Shown here in pieces: positions 32,000 through 42,630 of a DNA stretch of 64,000 bases. This stretch comes from Flaveria trinervia (taxonomy: Eukaryota; Streptophyta; Magnoliopsida; Asterales; Asteraceae), in the NCBI GenBank assembly GCA_025506515.1, contig CM046443.1, positions 45,302,920 to 45,366,919 of the forward strand, given 5' to 3'. A program made the translations under genes and the position numbers. The stretch's first letter is position 1. The number at the start of each line of letters is the position of its first letter. The notes under the pieces were generated by a model. That model worked only from the letters and a program-made list of their open reading frames with translations. It did not search any database and was not told the DNA's origin.

Positions 32000-33516
32000 G
32001 AAGTTGTTAGGTGTTAGACGATCCTTTGAAGGATCGCCCTAAGAGATTGGTTGTTTTGGTTTGGTACATCGTTATTAGCGTGGTGTGGTCGGCCATCTAC
32101 AAGATTTTACAAAGTTCCATTTTAGTAATCGTTGATATAATTATATATTTCATTTATTAATACCCTTTACGTCTCATAGACTATTAATAAAAAAAAATTT
32201 AGAATCCAACGTTATATTTAAATATTGGTTAGGTGACCTTTATCCCATTATTTAAATAAACAAGGTAGTCAAAAATGACAATTGCAACCCATTGCAACTT
32301 CTAATGGTATGGGATCGTTTGAACATCTTATGTTTATAACGGCATGTTTACCCCATCAACACCTTTTATAAAACACATTTTAGGTGATCCATTCAATATA
32401 TTTTATAAATCAAGTCGTCCTACTTACACACACGTGTGAGTTTACCACATAAGTGGTTAGGTGACCTTTATCCCACAAACATGGCATTATCACCTCAAGT
32501 TACAAGTTCCCTCAAAGTGGTTAGGTGACCTTTATCCCACTAAGAGTTTGCAAGTAACCTAAGTGTTGTGTAAAAGGATGGTGTTTAACTTGTTTCTCAA
32601 AAGGGATTTATAATTTCACAATTCTTGTTTTAGAAAAGACCATGTACTATATGATTGTATGCATTCAACCATATGGTATCCATTTGGTTCTATTAAATAA
32701 AACCCATTTTATTTTGCAAACCATTAACTCCTTTTATAGACCCATTCTATTTAGCTTAATGATTTGAGAACCAATTTCTTGTAATAGCTTGTTCTAGTTG
32801 ATGGTTTGTTAATGACATCCAAATATCCAAAACAAAACAACATCATAAGCATTCAACCAAGCATAACCAAACAATACATATATGCATAACAAAGCATACT
32901 AAATTGAGCACACTTGTTTAGCCAAAACAAGTGTGTCAAAAGGTCTTGTCCTAAGGGTTAAGAACATGACACATGGTTGACAAAGGAACTCCCACTTGAA
33001 TCCACATCTTCAAGCATCCTCTTTGTCCATTTTTCTTCAAGTCTTGATCTTGAGCATCCTTACAAAATATGTATCCTAATACATTTTTCTAGTAAAGATA
33101 AACTCCTAATCTATTTATTACAAACCATATGAATGAATAGATTACAAAATAAGACTTGAAACAAAATAAATAATACATGCCCAAATGAATATAACATGAC
33201 AACCAATCATTCAATCCAAAAGGTCTAGGCTTTGTTATGCATAATCAACAACAACAACATCAAACATACCAAGATGAACGATTTTGGCAGCCCCTTTTAG
33301 CCCATGTTTTTGGCCAACATAAACCAAGAACAAATGGGTTAAGAACATATAAATAAACATCTAATAATCTAGAGTTTTAAAGATCCTTTTATGCATAAAG
33401 AAGCATCTTTAAAACACTAAAGGGGGCAAAATCCAGCCCCTAACTCACGGATTTTTTGGTGTCAAGCACCACAAAACGTGAACTAGGAGGAAATATATGT
33501 ATGCATATGTATAAGT
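32000..33516 (-). other. Leader (5' untranslated region) of element H, with a repeated block
   Basis: About 1.5 kb is non-coding. The 20-base block GGTTAGGTGACCTTTATCCC occurs three times (32227, 32455, 32519). Otherwise the sequence is AT-rich with no frame of interest. Long structured leaders are common in plant copia elements. Confidence 0.7.
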
Positions 33517-33530
33517 GGCTCTTGATGCCA
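33517..33530 (-). other. Primer binding site of element H
   Basis: TGGCATCAAGAGCC on the minus strand, one base after the 5' LTR; a variant of the initiator-tRNA site. Confidence 0.75.
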
Positions 33531-33531
33531 T

Positions 33532-34243
33532 TGTAGGGGTTTTAACAAGTTTATCAAAGCTCATATAATCTTGTTTATATGAAAACGCAGCGGAATATAT
33601 ATATGTTTTAAAACATGTTAATAAGATGATTATTAACCATTTAATAAAGAACCCCATGCCATGGATCATTATACAAGTGCATACAAAAGATAAACATGAG
33701 ATGATGATACTACAACCTTTGTAGCTGCTCAAAACCGAATTTCTTGAGGTGAAAGAAGATGAAAAACGTGGCTGAATCTTCAAGGAAGAACCTCAAGAGG
33801 TGATACCCCAAGCTTGTACAAACACCTTTGATTGCTAGGAATCTTGACACCAAATTTTCAGCAACCAAAAACACTTTGAAAGCTGAAAATTCTGCTTCTT
33901 TTCTCCTTCAAAACCGTGAGATAGAGAGAGAGATTGAGAGAGTTCTCAAGTGTGTGTGTGTGAGAAAGAGAGAGGAGCAAGAGAGTTCAAGTGTGGGTGT
34001 AATGCATGGCCTTGGAACTAAAAAAGGGGAGGAACCAAGACAAAGGGGCGGCCGAAAATTGGCACCCTTTGTCTCCCCTTTGATCCAAATTTTTTTAAAC
34101 AAACTAAAACACTCTTGCACCCTTATGAATGTAAAATTAAACCATTTTAATTTTATATCACTAACACACACACTATTATTTGTCATTGTCAAACTAATTT
34201 AAAAAATGAACAAATATCCCAATAACAAATATAGATATATATA

Positions 34244-34286
<43 letters not shown>

Positions 34287-34486
34287 ATATATAACTTGTT
34301 CATTCGCAAAAGCAATGATTTAGAAAACCCGGTTTCTAAATTGGTGTTTATATTTATTTGTTTGATCTAATCAACAAATATATTTGTCGGTGTTTGTTTG
34401 GCTTGTTATTGGGTATGACCCGACTTGGATCATATCACACTAGCCACATCAATTTAATATATATCTTGGGCAGATCATTTCTTTCA
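33532..34486 (-). repeat. 5' LTR of element H
   Basis: The LTR is nearly identical to 26371-27320; it differs chiefly in the length of the AT dinucleotide run (34236-34303) and a few small indels. It ends CCCCTACA on the minus strand. GA- and GT-rich tracts (33915-33975) lie beside the GGGCGGCCGAAAA motif. Confidence 0.92.
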
Positions 34487-34491
34487 GTCAT
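34487..34491 (+). other. Target site duplication of H, right (GTCAT)
   Basis: Second copy of the 5-bp duplication at 26366-26370; the gag tail of E resumes here. Confidence 0.85.
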
Positions 34492-34994
34492 GTGTGAAAG
34501 TACTGCTTATCTTACCGAGATTGTCCATACAATCCTAAAGGTACTCTTCACATGACCAGGACAAGGACTTCCAGAGTTCCAAGAAGATTTAAGCTTCGGA
34601 AGGAAAATTTGTTTCCTTCGAAAGCTCCAGAATTAAGAAGATGGCAAGTGGAAAATTGCCTTCGGAAGAAAAATTGGTCTCGGAAGGAAGGAATACTTCC
34701 AAAGCACTAAAGTCTGTTGCTGTGTCTGCAGGAATCTTCCGTAGTTTCAGTCATCAAAACTTCCAAAGTTTCGAAAGCTTTCGAAGTGTTGAAGGTCAAG
34801 TCCAAACTTCCAAAAGTGGTGTGGAAGTCAAAGAAAGACCAAGTGACTGGATGTTCTACTTCCACAACAGCTCAAGATTTTCATATCATTAATATAGGAT
34901 CTACTACTGTTGCATTACCTTCTATTTCTCTTAGTGAGCCCAAGACAAGTAAGGCTTGGGTTTCCAAATGTAACTAATCATTTTCTTTATGCAG
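34492..34994 (+). pseudogene. gag tail of element E, resumed, up to the acceptor-like site
   Basis: This continues the E gag tail after H. It is Ser/Lys-rich and contains many CTTCGGAAG-type words (34594, 34662, 34735 and others) inside what should be coding sequence. It ends KAWVSKCN with TAA; CTAAT (34974-34978), a pyrimidine tract and AG (34993-34994) follow. Confidence 0.7.
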
Positions 34995-35230
34995 GGACAA
35001 CTCAAGACAAACAAGAATGTCTGGATAATTGATAGTGGTTGTTCCAGGCACATGATAGGCAATAGGTCATAACTGCATAACTTTGAAAGGATTAATGGAG
35101 GGCCAATTGCTTTTGGAGGAGATGAAGGTGGTTACAATTCTGGAAGGGGCAAGGTCACAAATGGTAAGCTCAGTATTGAAAAGGTAAACTTTGTTACGGA
35201 GCTTGGGTACAATCTTCTAAGTGTGTCCTA
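34995..35230 (+). pseudogene. pol: Aspartic protease of element E
   Basis: The frame opens at the base after the AG (GQLKTNKN) and reads VWIIDSGCSRHMIGNRS before a TAA. The catalytic D-S-G is intact. The remainder (FGGDEGGYNSGRG..., SIEKVNFVTELGYNLLSVS) continues with a stop near 35229. Confidence 0.82.
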
Positions 35231-36270
35231 ATTTTGTGATCAGAGTCATAACATGCTCTTTACTGAGCATGAGTGCATTGTTCTCAAGCCTGGGGTGGTT
35301 ATTCCTTATGAGCATATTCTGCTTAGAGCCCCCAAGAAAGGGAACATGTACAAGATGGACTTGTAAGAAACATCTCCCTCTGGAGAAGTTTTATGCTTCC
35401 TGTCTAAAGCTAATAGTGATGAGTCTTTCCTATGGCATAAAAGAATGTGTTGTGTAAACTTTAAGAACATGAATATACTAATTAAGAATGATTTGGTAAC
35501 TGGAATGCCAAAGAAAGAGTTTACAAGTGATGATCATTGTGTTGCATGCCTGAAAGGGAAGCAACATAAGGTATCTCACAAGCCTAAGGAAAGAAACTCC
35601 ATCAATACACCCCTACACTTGTTACATATGGATCTCTTTGGCCCCACCAATGTAATGAGTCTAGGAAGGACCTCTTATTGTTTAGTGATCACAGATGACT
35701 TACAAGATTCACTTGGGTCTTCTTCCTTAGAACTAAAGATGAGACTCCTGAGATTCTGAAGAATTTCATCCTAAGGATTGAGAATCAATCTGATCACAAA
35801 GTCAAAACCATAAGTTGTGATCAAGGAACTAAACTCAAGAACCAAATCCTTGATACATTTTGTGATGAAAAGGGTATTACAAGACAATACAGTGCTCCTA
35901 GGACTCCTCAATAAAATGGTGTTGTTGCGAGCAAAAACAGGACACTGATTGAAGCTGTAAGAACCATGTTGTCTGACTCTAAGCTGCCCATTACCTTCTG
36001 CGCAGAGGTAGTCAACACTGCCTACTATGTGCAGAACAGAGTTTAGTGGTTAAGACTCATGGCAAGACTCCTTATGAACTTTGGCATAAGAGGAAACCTT
36101 TTATTGGTTTTCTCAGGTCATTTGGATGTCGTTGCACTATCTTGATACCAAAGATCAAATTGCCAATTTGCTGAGAAATCAGATGATGGACATTTTATTG
36201 GATACTCTTCCCAAGCTAAGGCTTATAGAGTATACAATCTTAGAATTAGAATTGTTGAGGAGTCAGCCAA
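35231..36270 (+). pseudogene. pol: Integrase of element E (catalytic Glu lost)
   Basis: The pre-integrase zinc region ends CVACLKGKQHKVSHKPK (about 35538-35590). The core has LLHMDLFGPTNVMS (first Asp), ISCDQGTKL (second Asp retained in altered context), then a TAA and GVVASKNRTLIEAVRTML. Where related elements read VAERKNRT, this copy reads VVASKNRT, so the Glu of DD35E is gone. The post-core domain (GYSSQAKAYRVYN) is readable around 36200. Several frameshifts occur. Confidence 0.83.
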
Positions 36271-37780
36271 TGTGACTTTCAATGAACACACACCCTGTGT
36301 GGCTAGTTCTGGTCCTGATTGGCTGTTTGATCTTGATTTAGTTACCAACTGTTTTAAAAAATCTTGTGAGACTATGTCAGGATCTGCAGAAATCTTATCA
36401 GTAGGTGATCCTGTTCCAAGATTTGAGCTGAGAAGACCTTCAAGTAACACATCTTCAGCTCCAGTTGTAACTACTTCTGCAAATGAAGTGTTTATCAGCA
36501 CTACAATGACAAACTCAGCTGATACATCTGGGATGCCTTCAAATTTCAGCTCAGAGGCTCCATAACCAGATAAAGATACTTCAAATGTAGAAGAAAAAAA
36601 TGGAGCAGGTGAAAGTGCAGGAATTTCTTGATGCTGATAACCACTCCATAGATAACAACATCAATGACGTCACACACTCATTGGATCAAGTTTCTCTTGA
36701 TAAGTGTGCTGATATGGTGGATGAAACATCTATGCCAGATCTGAATTTCTCTATATTAGATCTCTCTCAGCAACTTGCTGTGATCCCTCATCTAAGGATC
36801 CACAAGTCTCACCCCACCACAAACATCATAGGAAATGTTGACACATGGGTAAGAACAAGAGGACAAACCCATGAAGCAAATGTTTGTCTTCACTCTTGTT
36901 TCTTATCCCAGATAGAGCCAAAGAAAGTTGATAAAGCTCTGAAGGATGGAAGTTGGGTTGAAGCCATGCAACAGGAGTTGCTTTAATTCAAAAGACAGAA
37001 AGTTTGGAACCTTTGTCCTCTTCCTCATGGGAAGACTACCATTTGAACCAAATATGTGTTTAGAAACAATAAGGATGATAGAGGAATTATCATCAAGAAT
37101 AAAGCTAAACTAGTTTTTCAAGGATAGACACAAGAAGAAAGGATTGACTACGCTGATGTCTTTGCTCCTGTAGCAAGACTGGAACCTGTTAGGATATTCC
37201 TGCCATTTGCTGCATGCAAGAACTTCAAGGTCTATCAACTTGATGTAAAGTGTGCTTTTCTTTATGGAGTGATTGATGAAGAGGTGTATGTCACAGAACC
37301 ACCTGATTTTGCAGAACCTGATCATCCTGGTTATGTTTCCAAGCTTGACAAAGCTCTTTATGGGCTGCATCAGGCACCGAGGAAATGGTATGAGACTCTA
37401 TCTCAGTATCTTTACAAACATGGATATAGGAGGGGTACTATAGATGGAACTCTCTCATCAAAGGATAGGGAAATGACTTAATGCTAGTGAAAATATATGT
37501 AGATGACATCATTTTTGGTTCAACTAATCCAAGGCTCTGCAAAGACTTTGAGAAGATGATGAAGGATAGATTTGAAATAAGTGCCATGGGGGAACTCAAT
37601 TTCTTTTTGGGAATTCAAGTGAAGCAAGTTGAAGATGGCATCTTCATTATTCAGTCAAAGTATGTTCAAGACATACTTAAGAGGTTCAAGATGGCTGATT
37701 GTAAGATTGCTAAGACCCCTATATGTAGAAATCACTCTCTTGGACCTGATCTTGAGGGGAGTGTGTAGATGAACACTTAT
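36271..37780 (+). pseudogene. pol: Reverse transcriptase of element E
   Basis: A Ser/Thr-rich linker (36272-36860) is followed by RT: VDKALKDGSWVEAMQQELL, stops, VFAPVARLEPVRIFLP, QLDVKCAFLYGVIDEEVY, LDKALYGLHQAPRKWYETL. A frameshift near 37480 leads into MLVKIYVDDIIFGSTNP with the catalytic box intact, SAMGELNFFLGIQVKQ, and a stop at about 37768. Confidence 0.86.
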
Positions 37781-38400
37781 ACAGAGCTATGATTGGGTCT
37801 CTTATGTATCTTACAGTTAGCAGGCCTGATATAATGTTTGCTATATGCATTTGTGCAACATATCAAGCCAACCCTAAGATGTCTCATCTTATCACTGTCA
37901 AAAGGATTCTAAGATACCTCAAAGGTGCTTTAACACTTGGTCTGTGGTATCCTAAGAATTCTGACTTCAATCTGTATGCTTATACAGATAGTGATTATAG
38001 TGGCTACAACATGGCTGGAAAGCTATATCTGGGGATGTAAGTTTATTAGTGGAAGGGTTGTCTCATGGCAATGCAAGAAACAATCCTGTGTCTCTGCATC
38101 AACTGGTAAAGCTAAATACATTGTTACTACAAGCTGCTGTGCTCAACTTCTTTGGATTTAGAATCAGATGCTTGACTATGGATTAAATTTCTAGGAGACT
38201 CCCATTCATATAGACAACAACAGTGCTAACTCAATCATAGAAAATCTTGTGCAGCACTCAAGGACTAAACACATCAACATCATGTGTCATTTAATTAGAG
38301 ATAATTATGTAAAGGAATTAATTAAACTAGTCAAAGTCCACACAAATAAACAATATGTTGATCTGTTTACAAAGGCTTTTGATTAACAGAGATTTAAATA
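37781..38400 (+). pseudogene. pol: RNase H of element E
   Basis: It reads MIGSLMYLTVSRPDIMFAI, YAYTDSDYSGYNMAG (Asp), SASTGKAKYIVT (the usual CEAEY Glu is Lys), IDNNSANSI (Asp) and ends KVHTNKQYVDLFTKAFD. Frame changes lie near 38040 and 38160. The Glu change and the stops mark it as dead. Confidence 0.82.
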
Positions 38401-39060
38401 TCTTATATCAGCTATTGGGATGATAAACTTTGAGAAGGTTTTCTTAAAACTAATTCTTATTATTTCTTAAAATCTATGTGTCTTAAGCTGTCTAATTCAT
38501 CACTTTCATAAGCTCTTATTTTCTTTGGATGAAAATCTTTTTAAAGACATTCCTTAGATTTTTTAAAATTTCTAATCCTTCGGAAGATATGCTTTATTTC
38601 GGAAGAAAATCATGCCTTCAAAACAAACAATTGTCTAAGAAATTTACCTTTGGAAGAAATTTCTGAAATATCTTCCGAAGCTTAATTCATGTCTCAGACA
38701 CTTGTATGTTTTAAGGACCATTTTCTTCCAAAACAAATTAACTCTCGGAAGCTTTGTTCCTCTGGACAAAGCATTCAAGTCTTAATTTTCTTCCGAAGCA
38801 AAATTTTCACAACTCTTAGGAAAATCTTCCGAAGTCATTTTAGCTTCAGAAGCTTTTTCATTAAAACTTTCGAGGATAATTACCTTCGAAAGCTTTTTGA
38901 CTTCCAAAAACTACTTTTTGAGCAAAAGTAAACTACTTTTTCAAGGTGGAACCGACATCCGGATTTCAAAGTTATCCTCTTTCATTAAACATTATCTGAA
39001 ATCCTTTTGACATATAACCCAAACGGTTCCCCCTCTTTCTATCATTTCCTTCTTTCCTCC
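38401..39060 (+). promoter_or_regulatory. 3' non-coding region of element E, palindromic word cluster
   Basis: Between pol and aORF, CTTCGGAAG/CTTCCGAAG and near variants recur at about 38578, 38598, 38647, 38675, 38745, 38789, 38828, 38848 and 38885. The cluster has the same place relative to pol and aORF as the palindrome arrays of A and C. I infer a regulatory role from position only. Confidence 0.55.
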
Positions 39061-40693
39061 AGACCTAAAAACCCAATTTCGCCAGACCTAAAGAAGCTGT
39101 TAACCAGTTCTTTAAGCAGATGGGCTTTGAGGGAGAATTTTCTATCAAGACCTTGAGGAAAGGGAAGGTTTCATCCCAATGGAAATTCCTACTCCATGTG
39201 GTTATCCACAACTTATCAAACAAGCATGGTGGATGGGACCAGATTCCTGATGATCTCTCCTTCATAGTTTATGGAATAGTTCAGGGAGTCAAGTTTAGGT
39301 ACTCTCAGTTTGTTTACACTAATCTTCTTGCAAACTTGGACTCTTAGAGTACTATATGTTCCCTAGATATGTTCAATACATTCTTAACCGTGAGTTGAGC
39401 TCACAGTTAAAGGGAATAGGTAATACTCTTATATTGGGACAGATGAAGCCCAACATCTTTAAAATACTAAGAAAGCCCACTGTTGGCTCTCTGGGGTAGA
39501 AACAGCACTTGTCCCAAAAATGTTAGAGCTCATCACTCAAGGTGACAACCTAGCAGCACCAGCTAGTGTTGAACCCACACCTTCTACATCCTAACCTCCT
39601 CAACAACCCCAAATCACCCTCACCTACCAAAGAAAACTCAAACGAACCCCTACATTGACTATTCAGTCTGTGCAGGTCCCCATATACTTACCCACATAAG
39701 AAGAAGTAGACACTGTAGCTCCCATTTCTCCTGAGGAGCAGACCACTGCCATTCGTTCAATAATCAGAGCTAAGGTTCCTCATGCTCAGCCTGATGAGCT
39801 CATAAGCCCAAATGCCTTAAGCCATCACTCTGAGTCTCAACACTCACGTGATCAACCTTCAGGGGATAGTTACCATCCCCACCCTTTGTACTTAAACCAA
39901 CCAATCCCCAACCTTGACTTCTATACTGATAAAGATCTAGGTTTCAGTGAGTACCATGATTCTCTCTTCTTTTCCCTACTCAAAGAGAGATGAGTGCTCC
40001 TGAGTCCCTTACTTCTAGCCCATATCAGTCACCTATTACTGAGGTGGACACTTCTGAACCTGTTTAGGATGTCCATATGGAAGAGGCTCTCACTTTTGAA
40101 AGTGATTCCATCATTAAGACCTCAACCATGGTAACTTAGCCCATTAACATCTCAACTAAGGCTGACAGTAGGCAGAGGAAATCTAGCAGCTATGAACCTT
40201 AAGCTGGTTGTGAGAGAGAGGACTCTGGTCCAATCATCTCATCCCCCAATGATTCTTCTAATGAAGATGAGGGAAATTTAAGACTGAAGGTGCAAAAACT
40301 GTCTAAAACATGCACCTATTGAGTCTCCAAGGTCAGTCACCTTGAATCTCAAGTGACTACCTTACAAAACAGGGTCAATGATCAGCAACTTGAGATTTCT
40401 TATCTAAAGGAAAAAATTGTTGGGAGACCATTAAAAAGAGCTCAACTAGGAACACAAGAACTTATGGATGTGATTGACCTAACTCCTAGCTCACCTATGC
40501 AAGAGGTGATGCTACCAAAAAGGGGGAGAAAGTCATTACAGTCACAGAACCTAGGAGTTCTTTAGAGAGTGTGGACGTTGAGGACTCACCATCCTCACTT
40601 GCAGTTATGCACACTCAGCAACTTTCTCAAGTTCACATTACTGTGGACTCCATAGACTCTTTCATACAAAGTTTGTTTGAGGAAGGAATTCCA
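39061..40693 (+). pseudogene. aORF of element E (post-pol ORF), truncated by K
   Basis: A globular N-terminal piece (39120-39347; FFKQMGFEGEFSIKTL, VVIHNLSNKHGGWDQIPDDL, FVYTNLLANL) resembles in layout the start of the aORF in K (48164 onward). A Pro/Ser/Thr-rich stretch (39540-40260) follows, then a coiled-coil segment (40353-40480; LESQVTTLQNRVNDQQLEIS). The sequence breaks at 40693 where LTR K1 begins. Stops in all frames make it a pseudogene. Function unknown. Confidence 0.6.
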
Positions 40694-41404
40694 TGTAATA
40701 AATGTGTACCTAGTTTATGTGCTTAAATATGAAAGTCTATCATGTCTTATATATGTGTAATTTGACAATGTAATGAAATATGATATAGTTGATGTCTATT
40801 TATCTTCAATTCATATGTATTACTTCTTATATGGGTTTGAGGTTGTCGTAAACAATTCTAAGTCAATAATGATTGAGTAATGTGTTCAACATAGTCGGAT
40901 GAGTATTCATGCTAATGGCCATACTTATGGACAATACGCATGAATACATCATGCTTATGGACCAATCGCACGACTGAACCATGAGACTGGATTAGTCATA
41001 TGATTGAGACATAAAATTGACTCAGTCGCAGGACTGAACCTTCAGTCGTGTGTATGGATCAATCGCATGATTCAGTCACACGATTGAACCATGCTAATGG
41101 TTCAGTTGTACGAATGGAAATCACTAACCTATAAATACCACCTAATTCGTGGAAAAACATAACACTTGAGGAGATATTACGCATACACATAAACCCTAGT
41201 CGTCCAGAGTATCCCAAACAACCTGTCCGAGTTCATAGTTCGTTCCTGATCGATTCCTATTCGTTCTTAAGCTTTTAGTTCAATCTTATATTGATCGGGT
41301 AATCGTTCTCACTGATTGGATCACCAATCAAATAGGATTCTGCACTATTTGATCCAGTATAACGCAGAATCAATTAGTACTCCGTACGTACACGGTTCCT
41401 AACA
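40694..41404 (+). repeat. 5' LTR of element K (K1)
   Basis: It runs from TGTAATAAATGTGTACC to TTCCTAACA. U3 holds many TCAGTCGCACGACTGA-type words (about 40960-41115) and a TATA box (CTATAAATACC, 41129-41139). It is closely similar to K2 (41413-42121) over its full length and more distantly to the F LTRs. Confidence 0.88.
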
Positions 41405-41412
41405 AGTGGTAT
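41405..41412 (+). other. First half of K's primer binding site, with target duplication GGTAT
   Basis: AGTGGTAT is the two-base spacer plus the first six bases of the PBS. The last five, GGTAT, are repeated at 42122-42126 after the solo LTR, showing that the solo LTR landed inside the PBS. Confidence 0.82.
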
Positions 41413-42121
41413 TGTAGATACATATGTACCTAGTTCATGTGCTTAATGTAAATGTCTTTCATTTCTTACGTCTCTATAATTTGACTATGTAATAAAATAT
41501 GATATATGATTTGATGTCTATTTATCTTTAATTCATATGTAAGACATCTTATATAGGTTTGAGGTTTTTGTACACACTTCTGAGTCAATAATGATTGAGA
41601 AATGTTTTAACATAGTTGGATGATTATTCATGCTAATGGCCCATACTTATGGACCATACGCATGAATACGTCATGCTTATGGACCAGTCGCACGACTGAA
41701 CTAGGAGACTGGATCAGTTGTATGATTGAGACATAAGATTGACTCAGTCGCGACTCCTTCAGTTGTGCATATGAATCAATCGCATGATTCAGTCGCACGA
41801 CTACCATGCTAATGGTTCAGTCGTACGAATGAAACCGATAACCTATAAATACCACCTAATTCATGGAAAAACAGAACACTTGAAGAGATATTATGCATAC
41901 ACATAAACCCTAGCCATCCGAAGCGTCCAAAATGTCCTGTCCAAGTTCAAAGTTCGTTTCTGATCAATTCCTATTCATTCTTAACATTTTAATTCCATCT
42001 TATATCGATCGGGGATTGTTATCTCCAATTGGATCACCAATCAAATAGGATTCCGCACTATTTGATCTGATATAACGAAGAATCAGTTAGTATTGCGTAC
42101 GTACACGGTCCTAACCTAACA
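41413..42121 (+). repeat. Solo LTR of the same family (K2), inserted in K's PBS
   Basis: A complete 709-bp LTR (TGTAGATAC...CCTAACA) with its own palindromic words (about 41680-41830) and TATA box near 41850. It is bracketed by the 5-bp duplication GGTAT. No internal region accompanies it, so it is a solo LTR left by LTR-LTR recombination of an earlier full insertion. Confidence 0.85.
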
Positions 42122-42132
42122 GGTATCAGAGC
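42122..42132 (+). other. Second half of K's primer binding site
   Basis: GGTATCAGAGC completes the PBS TGGTATCAGAGC once the solo LTR and one GGTAT are removed. Confidence 0.8.
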
Positions 42133-42630
42133 ATAGGCTCTTGATTTTGTGTTTAATTCAATTAGGTTTCGTGTCAAAACCCACGTATTAATCAAAAGAG
42201 TCATCACGTTTGCTTCAACAGGTGTTTTTGACGTTTTTAGGCGTTAAAGTTTCGATTTTTCACTATACAGCAGATTAGGGTTCTTAGAAAATCGTATTTT
42301 GTGTCAAAGTGTCAAAATCTTCGATTTTGCAAAAACAACAGCCTTCAGTCACACGACTAGCTCATTCGTATGATTGAACTCATTCGTTCACTCCATTCGC
42401 ACGACTGAACTCAGTCGTATTGCTCATTCGCACGACTGAACAACTTCAGTTGTTTGACTCCATTCGGCTTGTTCATACGCACGATTGAATCCAATCGCAT
42501 GATTGAATTCATTTGCACTCTTCTTTGCATGAGTGATCCATACTCATAGTTCATTCGCATGAGTGATCTATACTTAATATCCATTCACATGATTGAAGTT
42601 GTCCTATTCTCCAGTACAAACTTTATATAA
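42133..42630 (+). other. Leader of element K with palindromic words
   Basis: Non-coding. From about 42345 to 42600 it has a dense run of TCAGTCGCACGACTGA-like words, as in the leaders of C and F. Confidence 0.7.

Larger units (their letters stand above)
26371..34486 (-). mobile_element. Element H: Ty1/copia retrotransposon, nearly complete, minus strand
   Basis: Two nearly identical LTRs (26371-27320, 33532-34486) flank gag, protease, integrase, RT and RNase H in copia order on the minus strand. The PBS is TGGCATCAAGAGCC, the polypurine tract AAGTGGGAGAT, and the target duplication GTCAT. There is no aORF, no gag coiled-coil tail and no palindromic LTR words, so it is a different copia lineage from A, C, E, F and K. 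A few frameshifts (gag start, integrase near 30455, RNase H) are the only visible damage. It is the youngest-looking element here. Confidence 0.93.
23289..40693 (+). mobile_element. Element E: Sirevirus-like copia element, interrupted by H and by K
   Basis: The 5' LTR (23289-24091), PBS, gag and gag tail are followed, after the 8.1-kb insertion H, by protease, integrase, RT, RNase H, 3' non-coding region and an aORF. The aORF is broken off at 40693 by the LTR of K. No 3' LTR of E is visible inside the window. Its palindromic word CTTCCGAAG occurs in the LTR, in the linker before protease and in the 3' region. Coding parts have many stops, so it is inactive. Confidence 0.87.

Noticed and set aside
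34936..34994. A complete short intron at the gag/pol boundary (GTAAGG to GCAG in E)
   Set aside because: It would be only about 46 nt, shorter than plant introns normally spliced, and the donor is not equally strong in the other copies. Only the acceptor side is claimed.
40694..42121. Two-LTR circle junction or autointegration product
   Set aside because: The 5-bp repeat GGTAT on both sides of the second LTR and the restored PBS fit a later solo-LTR insertion better than an LTR-LTR junction.
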